Of a stretch of 10,316 nucleotides of DNA, positions 1 to 7,400 are shown piece after piece. Where the stretch lies: assembly GCA_004325065.1 (NCBI GenBank), contig PITI01000611.1, forward strand, positions 1 through 10,316, in the 5' to 3' direction. Numbering within the stretch: the first letter of the stretch is position 1; each line of letters begins with the position of its first letter. Made by a program: the position numbers and the translations under genes. The stretch is from Hamiltosporidium magnivora. Lineage: Eukaryota; Microsporidia; Dubosqiidae. The notes below the pieces were generated by a model. That model was given only the letters and a program-made list of their open reading frames with translations, was not told the origin of the DNA and made no database searches.

Positions 1-1
1 G

Positions 2-270
2 AGAGCTGGGAAAGAGCTTGAAACATGTGTTATTAAGAGAGTTGGGATTCACGGGGAACTAACACTTAAATTAAAACAAGCTGGTAATGAGGAAGATAGT
101 GTAAAACACTTTAAGCCAAAAAATCATCAACTACTTATTTCAGGTTTAGTATTACATTAGAGGAACTGACAATAAACATAAATGAAGATTCTGATTTAAG
201 AGAAGAAAAGATGGTGGTAAAAAAGGTAGAAGAAAATGCATACAGGTTTGAACGAAGTTTTAACCCATAA
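2..270 (+). pseudogene. Unidentified coding-like relic, truncated at window edge and frameshifted
   Basis: From base 2 a reading frame is open to a TAG at 158-160, with protein-like composition (for example GKELETCVIKRVGIHGELT). A second frame, one base back, is open from about 142 to TAA at 268-270 and contains EELTININEDSDLREEK and YRFERSFNP. The switch between frames near 145-160 reads like one decayed gene with a net one-base deletion (or two-base insertion). The stretch is richer in GAA/AAG codons and in G than the flanking DNA, which supports former coding. I do not recognise the protein. The end of the second frame weakly recalls small heat-shock proteins, but this is not enough to name it. 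A similar TININE peptide occurs on the minus strand near 6640. The 5' part lies outside the window, so length and start are unknown. Confidence 0.35.
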
Positions 271-890
271 ATTTATAGCTTAATGATAAATTTTTGTACA
301 ATTATGAGTTTTTTGTGTGTCTTAAAATTTACGCTTGGTATAAATTATAATTTTGCAATCTTCACATTTGTAATACATTGGCTAATTAAATGATCTTCGA
401 TGTATTGCCATTTATACTTCGACTGATATATAGTGTAGAATTTTTAATGTAATCGTTATGACTTTAAATACTTCAAAAAATAAAGCTTGAGGTATAAATG
501 TGACTTCTAAGGACGTCAGGACATAATCGACTTTATTTAAACGTTCAATAAACCATGTACGTACATTTATTTGGGTCGATTTTTCCTTAAGAAGTTACAT
601 TTTTATAATTCTTCAAACCTCTTAAATATTTTATCTTAAATGATTGTAAAAAAATAATTTACATTCGGAGAATACTTGATAATCTTAAGAAATTAAAAGA
701 TAAAAATATTTCTATTATACAGGAAAATGGATTTCATAGATCCTTAAATAATCTGAATGTTTAAAAGTTTGTCCCTTTTTTTATTGATAGGAGAAAAAAA
801 TTTGGAGATACGACAGTTATAAATAATACTGTTCTGTAAAGAACTTCAAAATTTATAATATTTATTTTTAAACTTATATACTTAATCGTT
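271..890. other. Gene-free AT-rich interval
   Basis: All six frames are broken by frequent stops. Homopolymer A and T runs dominate. I see no RNA gene, repeat array, protein motif or start-codon signal. It separates two decayed coding relics and may itself be older transposon debris that can no longer be recognised. Confidence 0.6.
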
Positions 891-1359
891 TTACCTCTTT
901 GTTTTGAAAATGAACAAATGAAAGTCTCCATTTGTTACTTTAAATCTGTTCTAACTCGGGATTATTAAAGATTTGTCTATAAATTTAAGGTGATTATAAT
1001 TAACACAATGGCGGCAATGGTTTTCACATGAGTTGTACACACTCATCGCCAAGCAGACAGTTTTTTTACAGCCTTACTCTCTCGGCTTCTATTTTGATAA
1101 CACAGAACAGTATCGTAACAAATATCATATTATCAACTAAAAATACTCTATTTTCTTGTGGGAATAAGACCATAAATTCTCACAATTTTTTTTTAAAAAA
1201 AATGATTTGTAAATATATATTTTACTCCATGAAGAGGATTAGATCCGCGACCAAACACATATGTGAGATGCTAAATGCATCATTGAATACCCTCAAGAAG
1301 TCGTGTTTTATAAACAACCCACACACCGACCAGAACTTAGAGTCATTGAGAATAATTTT
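891..1359 (-). pseudogene. Decayed Merlin/ISXO2-like (IS1016-type) DDE transposase
   Basis: Read on the minus strand, three short frames follow one another in the order of an ISXO2-like transposase. (1) 1359-1222 encodes DSKFWSVCG and then Ser/Phe-rich residues, resembling the W-x-C-x-x-C region of the N-terminal zinc ribbon. (2) 1170-1066 encodes NRVFLVDN (1152-1129) and ILFCVIK, matching the strand that in the family reads roughly F-L-V-x-x-x-R and L-x-x-x-I. (3) 1073-891 encodes SVYNSCEN (1043-1020) and VNYNHLKFID (1004-975), matching the family D-x-W-x-x-Y and V-N-H-S-x-x-F-V/I-D blocks. Frame changes lie between the pieces, a TAG (951-953) cuts the third, and the catalytic Asp is not preserved before the Tyr block, so it is non-functional. 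G+C around 1240-1340 is clearly above the surroundings, as expected of inserted DNA. Terminal inverted repeats were not found. The family assignment comes from remembered motifs, without an alignment. Confidence 0.6.
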
Positions 1360-3361
1360 TTAAGCGAAAATTACCTTATTTGATGCATCTTGATTTCCAG
1401 ATATAATAGGACTGAAAAAAGTTCCTAAAAAAAAATTGGACCAATTATATATCAGGCGTTTTAAATTAAACAGAAAATTGGCTGAAAAATCAAAAATAAA
1501 AATACCTCATTCCATATTTAAAGAAATTCCTATTGATTTTCCGAATTTGCGAATTATGGTTAGTTTAACCGAGTAGATCATATAATAGAAAATCTAAAAT
1601 TTAGAATAGTTTGATGTAAAATAAAAAATAAAAATAAATTCTTTAGAAGATTAGATATGAAACCAATGTCGATCTGGGAAATTTATAGAGCAAATTAATT
1701 CGGTATAAGGAAATCGCTATCTAAAATTTATGTAAAATTTTTATTTTACTAGCTTAATTGTCTCGGTTTACACAAAGTTAATTTTAGGCAGTAGCTCATA
1801 CGTCAGATATTAAAAAAATATGAAAAATAGTCGAATTACTGACGAAGAAAAGTTTTTTTTGTAAAAAAATATGATGAGTATTTATAATACAGGAACTGAC
1901 TTTGTAAGGTTGCTTTTCTGCTTGGAATAAAGTTCCAAATTTTTATGTTGAAAAATCAAACTAGAATTGTACTTATTAACTTTTTTACTGAGTATATTTC
2001 ACTCAAACAGTATATAAACTTTAGAAATAATATTTGTGTTTGATAAATTCACAAACGTTATAATATAATCCAATCAAATTAAATCTGTCATCAATTCTTT
2101 AATTCTTTGTTTCTATTACTGAAAAAATTCAAATTTTCCACGAAAACCAGAAATATGGTTCGTAGATCTTATTTTTTTTCATTATGTTTTTAATATTTAT
2201 TGCGATGGGAGAGCCAAGGTAAGATACAAAGTAATGTAAAAAAAAATTATTCAAAAAAACAGAAAGAAGTCATAAAAAATAGATTTTTTATTGGAACAGT
2301 ATTTATCCTTGAATGCTGTAAATAAATTTTGAAAATATATATAATCTGAGAAATAAACAGTAATAGGATATGTTTGGTGAATCTTAAAGTTGAGCCTATC
2401 ATCGGGAATAAATATTTCTCCTAAAATAACTATTTTTTCTTTGATTAGCACCGTTTTTTTTCTATATCGACACTTTTATTTCTGCGTTCTGACTAAGCTT
2501 AATATTTTTTATTTTAATGAGTTACAAATGCGTACTAAAAGAGTCAAATATCCAGAAATATTATATCAGGCTTTTGAACGTAAAACCTTTAATAATTTTT
2601 GTTTTACATTTGTATTATTTATGAGATTAAATTCATAATATTTTACCTGTAAAACAATTCTTTACAATTAGAATTTTATCTTCGAAGGTGATTGTTACAT
2701 TTTATAGCTATAATTTATTTTTAGCATTTAAATATAGGTGCATGATATGATATGTTTTCTAGATTTCATATACTTTTCTATACATTTTAAAAATATATGA
2801 ACTATATTACACAGTTAATTGTATTTTTGCAATTTGTTTGTATAGCGTAAATACTTGTCCGATATCATTTTATATTAAATAAGCCAATATATTCAGATTA
2901 GTATCTCTTATATTCCTCCAGATCAGAACCAAATACATAATTGCAAACCCAGCCTAAAAAATAATCGATTCAAAGTAACAAAATTTTTTTTTTGCGGGTT
3001 TATGAGACATTTTATTACTCAAATGTATCAGGAGCTAACATAATGTCGCTGTTAAGAAAAAAAATCTATTCTAATAAAAAATTTTGTCTTTTAAAGTCGA
3101 ATTTAGAATATTTCTAATGATTTTTGTCCTATAATTTTAAAGTTTGTTGTTAAGTTGCATTTAGGTGATCTTTTGCATTTCTTTTAAGGTCGAGGCTGCC
3201 TTTCATATATATATGGTTTTTTTTTGTATTGATAAAAATCGAACAAATACATAAATATTCGGCTTTTAGATGGCATTGCAAATAACCGAACCGAGAATGT
3301 TTAAATCTAATTATAAATTTCAAGGTTGAATAGAAAGTAAAAATTGAAAAAAATATTTTTA
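1360..3361. other. Long gene-free AT-rich interval
   Basis: About 2 kb without a supportable gene. Several stop-free stretches of 60 to 82 codons occur on both strands (for example 1394-1576 plus, 2251-2451 minus, 2390-2638 plus). Their number and length are about what chance gives at this base composition, and none carries a family motif I recognise. There are long A/T homopolymers and short TA-dinucleotide runs (for example around 3205-3214) but no ordered repeat array, rRNA or tRNA. The last part is the downstream flank of the minus-strand HECT gene. Confidence 0.55.
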
Positions 3362-3367
3362 TTTATT
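3362..3367 (-). terminator. AATAAA polyadenylation signal of the HECT gene
   Basis: On the minus strand the canonical AATAAA hexamer begins two bases after the last base of the HECT stop codon (TAA at 3371-3369). A signal almost touching the stop codon implies a very short 3' UTR, in line with what is known for microsporidian transcripts. In DNA this AT-rich the hexamer also arises by chance, so position is the main support. Confidence 0.45.
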
Positions 3368-3368
3368 T

Positions 3369-5705
3369 TTATAATAAAAAGAAGCCTTTGGTCATGTGAA
3401 TAGCACTCAACAATTTGCTTTTTAATTTTTCTTTGGAAGAATATTCCGGCAACAAAAGTGTATTAAAACATGTTTGTGATGAAGGAAGCCGATCGGTATC
3501 ACAACCATTTTTCATTATAACTAATTTTAGTGATTCTGGCCCAGAGACCGGTATTCTATCATTTCCGGTTATAAATTGAAGCAACTTTTTTCGATTCTCA
3601 GAATCAAATTCGGTAAATATTTCCCAAAAATTTTGTAGAGTCGATGAATTTTCATCAAAACCTGTATTTAAAGCATGTTTATGAATTGCTTCAACATCTA
3701 TAAATGTTGTGCCTACTATAATTTTTTCTGATTCTTTTGAATGAAGATAACTCACGGTTGAATGTTTCACAATTGAAAAAAATCCCTTCTTAAGAGATTC
3801 AAATTCAGCTGATATAGATTCATTCAGGATAAAATCTGCATATTTTTCGGTAAATTCGTTGACATTTTCACAATCTACCATTACTTTATTTCCATTTTCC
3901 ACAAGAAAATGTGTTATTTCAATATCATTTGTGGAATAAGCTATTTCGAAAGTTTGTTCTAATTCTTTTAATTCTTCCTTTTGACATTTTTTAAGATTAT
4001 AAAGTGATTGAAAAATATCTGGACATATCTGCTGTAAATCAGATGTATTCGTTCTTTTAGACAACAGTTTTTTGAAAAACACACTTGGAAAAGGTATATT
4101 TAACACTACATCGTTATACAAGGCTATCCCGATTAGTTTTCCTATCGTTTCATATTCCCTAAGATTATCAGAAGCTTTATCTGTGATTTTAAACCATAAA
4201 TAATTATTTTTGATTTCAAATAGACCGTGATCATTTGTAATTTCCTCACTTAACAATTGAAAATACTCTTTTCGGATTCCTCCAGAATCCACACCTTCTT
4301 CGTTGTCAAAAGTTATTTTTAGTTGTTTTTTCATTTCACTATCATCTAAATTCTTTAAAATATTCATTGTATCTCTATATATTGTAGATCTTCCGACCGT
4401 AATAAACAAATACGGTTTTGTTTCGCCTTCAAAAAGTGCTCTAAAAAACATATCTTGCAGACACGACTTCATCATATCACTGTTTTCTGATTTAATAAAT
4501 TCTGCTTTCATTCTCAATGGAAGTATAAAGGTATATTTTAACATCGATTTAAAATTTGCTTTATAAGATCTAAATTCTTCCTTGAAATTTTGGGATTTAC
4601 AATATTCTTCGGAATAAAATTTTTTATAGTTTAAAATTTTTTCTTGGTCATTAATTGTATAGAGAATATTAAAAATATTGAAAAGATTTTCTAAACACGC
4701 AGATTCTCTAATATTTACATGTGCCATTGAGTTTATACACAGGGAAACAGAATTTACAAGATTTATGAAATCCTTTTTTGTTATTTTCGATTTAAATATA
4801 CATTCTCGGAGTAATCCTGTATCATTTGATGTATATGCGCTATTCAAAGAATACCTACTTGTATGATTACTCTCAGCGCTTAATATATTTTTTAAGTTTA
4901 TATTTGCTAGTTTGCTATTATAATTATCTGGGGATTTACAAGCAGAAATTTTTGTTACGCTTGATATCGTATTAATTGATTCATTTTCTGCAACCGATTT
5001 TAATGTTTCATTGGAATGAATGTTTGATTCATTTGAAATATTTGATGATATAGAATCTTTATTCATATCCTCAAAACAACAGCATTCATTACCATCATCT
5101 TTCGATATTTCTTTTGATAATCTTTGTATATTGAGAAATGTATTTGTAAAAAGCTGAACATATACATTTTTAAGCGTATAATGACGAGAAACGACATTAA
5201 ATATTCTAATTATCACTAAGCCGAGTGTCTGTTCTAATGTAAATTCATATTTTTTGAGTAGCAAATATAATAGTCCTTCGATTAATACAATATCTTCTTC
5301 TCCAAATTTAGCACTGTTAAAATATTCGCAAAATTCATGATTTAATTTCTTATTTATAAATGTATCACAATTTTCCGAATTTTGAGATGTACATCCTTTA
5401 TTTTTTACTTTTATAAAGTCTTCATCAAACAAAATATGCGTTAAATAAAAAAAGAAATCCAATGGTCTACAGCCAACTGAAATATAATCATTGGAAAACT
5501 CGTTACCCTGAAGAATAAGACATATATTTTCACAATAAAAAACCGATCCATATTTGGCCAACATTTTTCCTATATTTTGCATACAAGATCTTGACATATT
5601 TCTTTTACAAAATATTCGACAGCACTTGTTCAATTTACAACCCAAATCAAGTTGTCTGGTATATTTTTTCAAATAACTATTTTTATCGTTTGTAAAGGAT
5701 AACAT
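3369..5705 (-). CDS. HECT-type E3 ubiquitin ligase, UBE3A/E6-AP-like, with N-terminal AZUL zinc finger
   Basis: A 778-residue, intron-free protein. HECT ligases take ubiquitin from an E2 onto a catalytic cysteine and pass it to a substrate lysine, usually marking it for the proteasome. The HECT domain spans about residues 436-778: it opens with TVGRSTIYRD, has the GVDSGGIRKEYF block, then NFWEIF (692-697) and TGNDRIPV (713-720), and ends in LPSSQTCFNTLLLPEYSS with catalytic Cys746. Phe at position -4 from the C terminus, important in HECT enzymes, is kept. Residues about 10-60 form an AZUL finger: Cys23, Cys28 and Cys33 show the exact C-x4-C-x4-C spacing of UBE3A, and Cys58 is the likely fourth ligand. 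AZUL is typical of UBE3A and there binds the proteasome subunit RPN10. Residues about 205-300 are a Ser/Asn-rich linker. The total is close to animal UBE3A (around 850-875). The start is the first ATG after an in-frame TGA at 5714-5712. It is probably functional. The substrate is unknown, and orthology to UBE3A is inferred from domain layout. Confidence 0.95.
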   Translation of the reverse strand: MLSFTNDKNSYLKKYTRQLDLGCKLNKCCRIFCKRNMSRSCMQNIGKMLAKYGSVFYCENICLILQGNEFSNDYISVGCRPLDFFFYLTHILFDEDFIKVKNKGCTSQNSENCDTFINKKLNHEFCEYFNSAKFGEEDIVLIEGLLYLLLKKYEFTLEQTLGLVIIRIFNVVSRHYTLKNVYVQLFTNTFLNIQRLSKEISKDDGNECCCFEDMNKDSISSNISNESNIHSNETLKSVAENESINTISSVTKISACKSPDNYNSKLANINLKNILSAESNHTSRYSLNSAYTSNDTGLLRECIFKSKITKKDFINLVNSVSLCINSMAHVNIRESACLENLFNIFNILYTINDQEKILNYKKFYSEEYCKSQNFKEEFRSYKANFKSMLKYTFILPLRMKAEFIKSENSDMMKSCLQDMFFRALFEGETKPYLFITVGRSTIYRDTMNILKNLDDSEMKKQLKITFDNEEGVDSGGIRKEYFQLLSEEITNDHGLFEIKNNYLWFKITDKASDNLREYETIGKLIGIALYNDVVLNIPFPSVFFKKLLSKRTNTSDLQQICPDIFQSLYNLKKCQKEELKELEQTFEIAYSTNDIEITHFLVENGNKVMVDCENVNEFTEKYADFILNESISAEFESLKKGFFSIVKHSTVSYLHSKESEKIIVGTTFIDVEAIHKHALNTGFDENSSTLQNFWEIFTEFDSENRKKLLQFITGNDRIPVSGPESLKLVIMKNGCDTDRLPSSQTCFNTLLLPEYSSKEKLKSKLLSAIHMTKGFFLL

Positions 5706-5707
5706 TT

Positions 5708-5920
5708 CTAGTCAGTAGGGATCATTTTCTTATAAATTATATTTTTCTCCTTAAAATCAACTAAAAATCTAAATATGGTAAAAGGGGAAATTTCAATATT
5801 ATTGGTTATATTAATTAAATATAACTTTGATAAAATTAAATATAGATTGAATTTAATTTGCTTGTGATTAGAAATCAAAAAAATTAATTTTTTTATCGCC
5901 GTATAAAAATTTTTAAACAT
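5708..5920 (-). CDS. Doubtful small open reading frame (70 codons) upstream of the HECT gene
   Basis: An ATG-started frame ends with TAG two bases before the HECT start codon, in a different frame from HECT. The peptide is rich in Ile, Lys, Phe, Asn and Leu, with no recognised motif, signal peptide or clear membrane helix. A frame of this length is expected a few times by chance in a window this AT-rich. In favour: tight head-to-tail packing with HECT and a CCC triplet (5946-5944) about 23 bases before its ATG. Against: no homology I can name, and the CCC is further away than for the two solid genes. It is not a missing 5' end of HECT, because the AZUL finger of HECT is already complete. Confidence 0.22.
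   Translation of the reverse strand: MFKNFYTAIKKLIFLISNHKQIKFNLYLILSKLYLINITNNIEISPFTIFRFLVDFKEKNIIYKKMIPTD
5718..5720 (-). promoter_or_regulatory. CCC start-proximal motif of the HECT gene
   Basis: The minus strand reads GATCCCTACTGACTAGAA immediately before the HECT ATG, placing a CCC 12 bases upstream of the start codon in otherwise AT-rich DNA. CCC-like (or GGG-like) motifs just upstream of start codons are described as transcription signals in several microsporidia, where 5' UTRs are very short. The XPF gene has an equivalent triplet. If the mark holds, transcription starts within about 15 bases of the ATG. Confidence 0.45.
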
Positions 5921-6566
5921 TATGTTGTAAAAATTTTAGATTTGGGTCAAACATTACTTATACTTAATATGTTCGACAAGTATTGAGCATATTCAAAGTT
6001 TTGAAACGTGCTTCAAATGTTTTTAGATCAATTTAACTTATCTTTTGTACAAGTTTATCCGCAAATATCTAAAACATAATCTAACATATAAAAAGATTGT
6101 AAGTTCTTTGAAAAAAATTCTGGTTTCAAAAAATATATCTCTTTTATAATGTTTTACAATTTTTCCATATCTTACATATTTCATAATCATCTCAAAAATC
6201 CAACTCCTTATTATGTTTATAATCGGTTACCATCTAAAACATTATAAATTATTAAGTTTAATTTATAACAATGGAAATTACTTAAAGATGCACATTTCGA
6301 CTTAAGAATATAATGAAAAAATGGCACTTTTATTGTGCTGTAATATATTTTAAAAGTTGGTGGTAAAAGAATATTAAAAAGTTATGGAAGAGTTTTTTTT
6401 AATTTGGTAAACTAAAGAAATATTATTTATTGGACACAGAAGTAATAAATTTAGAATAAAATTGGTATATATAGGATAATTAGTCTCTATTTTTTCTTTG
6501 TTTTAAAATTATTTTTAGTTATGTTATGATAGTTATAAATATTCTCCTTTTTAAGTAAATTAAATT
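5921..6566. other. Gene-free AT-rich interval between the divergent genes
   Basis: All frames are broken by stops, with many A/T runs and TATA-like strings. No protein motif, repeat array or RNA gene is visible. It presumably holds upstream sequence of the minus-strand HECT gene on one side and debris next to the retrotransposon relic on the other. Confidence 0.5.
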
Positions 6567-6683
6567 CTAAATGTATTTGTTTTTTATTTTTTTAAAATTT
6601 CGCTCCACCTCTTTAATTACTTCTTCTAGATTTGAATTTTCATTTATATTGATTGTTTGTTCCTTTGGGTATGGCTTTTCCAT
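6567..6683 (-). CDS. Short open reading frame (38 codons), possible gene fragment
   Basis: The minus strand encodes an ATG-started 38-residue peptide beginning MEKPYPKEQ, followed by TININENSNLEEVIKEVERN and a Lys-rich end, closed by TAG at 6569-6567. An in-frame TAG lies five codons before the ATG. Composition is charged and helix-forming, unlike the Ile/Phe/Asn mixture of random AT-rich frames. The TININE block resembles a peptide in the relic at 2-270. I cannot name it. It lies just downstream of the retrotransposon relic on the same strand, so it may be a fragment of another transposon or gene, or a chance frame. Confidence 0.25.
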   Translation of the reverse strand: MEKPYPKEQTININENSNLEEVIKEVERNFKKIKNKYI

Positions 6684-6718
6684 CGTGTTTAATCTCTAAA
6701 ATATAGAATTTTAGATTT

Positions 6719-6859
6719 TTACCTATTTGTCACCATATTCTTAATTACTGGCGAGAAGTAAACAGAAATTAGTTCTTTGCCATTGGCTATTGTATAAAAC
6801 CCATGATGCGCTCTGAAAACTTTATTAGTCATTTGGCCCGACTGAGGTCTTCTTCGTCG
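6719..6859 (-). pseudogene. Open frame continuing the retrotransposon relic, origin uncertain
   Basis: The minus strand has 46 codons without a stop, starting RRRRPQSGQMTNKV and containing FRAHHGFYTIANGKELISVY, ended by TAA at 6721-6719. It overlaps in another frame the end of the R4/Dong-like relic. The Arg run sits where members of that family end with a conserved R-R-R-G block, so the start may be the true tail of the protein after a frameshift. The rest is either a lineage-specific C-terminal extension, former 3' untranslated sequence, or the remains of a different gene. Base composition is less AT-rich than the flanks. Confidence 0.3.
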
Positions 6860-7246
6860 TTAAAGGAATTTGTCTTTTCTGTCTTCTTTCGTACTATCGA
6901 CTGAATATATGCCTCTATATTTATGAGTATTTAAAATCTTTTTATGTATGACTCATGATATTTATCCGAAATATCTTCCCGGGCTATCACCTAAAGGATT
7001 AGCTCGGTATTACAATTATAAATAAGACCCAACTCATTGGCTAGCAAGTCATAATGCCTAAGTGTTCTGTTTTGAATATTTGATTTGAAGCTTAAAATGT
7101 AATTCTTAGCTTAATAAATATTTTCTTGTTTTAAACTCTTATCAAAAATAAATATGTGTAGCCTCTTTACTACTAATTTACGCTTCAATTTTATTTTTTT
7201 ACTTTTTTTTATTGTGATATGAATTTCTATTCTGATATCTTCTTTT
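6829..7246 (-). pseudogene. Decayed C-terminal end of an R4/Dong-like non-LTR retrotransposon protein (endonuclease region)
   Basis: Two minus-strand frames join into the C-terminal part of the reverse transcriptase/endonuclease protein of R4/Dong-clade elements known from microsporidia and animals. 7246-7111 encodes RLHIFIFDKSLKQ, matching the restriction-like endonuclease stretch that in the family reads R-P-D-I-x-x-x-D-K. After a frame change, 7062-6829 encodes LRHYDLLANELGLIYNC, then DKYHESYIKRF and INIEAYIQSIVRKKT, matching the family blocks K-Y-D-L-L-A-N-E-L-G-L, T-K-Y-H and E-A-Y-I-Q-S-I-V-L-K-K-T in correct order. In-frame stops at 6993-6991 (TAG) and 6933-6931 (TAA), plus loss of the expected Pro-Asp pair, make it non-functional. 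The reverse transcriptase domain is absent, as expected for a heavily decayed insertion. The assignment rests on remembered motifs. Confidence 0.7.
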
Positions 7247-7391
7247 TATTCTTATTTGAATTTGAAGATTTCTCCTGAAAAAACTCACACTTTAGTTTTT
7301 AAACCATTAAAACATTAGCATGAGTGAATTCATCGGAATATTTTGTCTAACCTACAATTTATATTTTTTAAACTACATATGAATTTCATCA

Positions 7392-7394
7392 CCC
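7392..7394 (+). promoter_or_regulatory. CCC start-proximal motif of the XPF gene
   Basis: The sequence TTCATCACCCATTTTG leads directly into the XPF ATG, placing a CCC six bases upstream of the start codon. It is the counterpart of the CCC before the HECT gene and fits the start-codon-proximal CCC signal of microsporidia. If transcription starts at or near it, the competing out-of-frame ATG at 7379 is excluded from the mRNA. Confidence 0.5.
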
Positions 7395-7400
7395 ATTTTG

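Noticed and set aside
142..270. Likeness of the second frame of the left relic to small heat-shock proteins
   Set aside because: Only short pieces (LLISG and YRFERSF) agree with the alpha-crystallin pattern, the remaining beta strands are missing, and the competing link to the 6567-6683 peptide is as good.
1028..1363. Plus-strand open frame of 111 codons
   Set aside because: It lies over the minus-strand Merlin-like transposase relic, whose motifs explain the composition better. The plus-strand peptide shows no family motif.
1394..1576. Plus-strand stop-free stretch of 60 codons rich in Lys and Ile, ending in FPNLRIMVSLTE
   Set aside because: It has only an internal Met near its end, no recognised motif, and a length expected several times by chance at this base composition. 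It reads more protein-like than most random frames, so a search with it would be cheap.
2251..2638. Overlapping 66-codon minus and 82-codon plus open frames
   Set aside because: They overlap each other, show no domain and have AT-driven composition. A faint likeness of the minus frame (EKIVILGEIF) to transposase core strands was too weak to claim.
7398..7400. TTG as an alternative XPF start
   Set aside because: The next codon is ATG, and a eukaryotic nuclear gene should use it. The family N terminus aligns from that Met.
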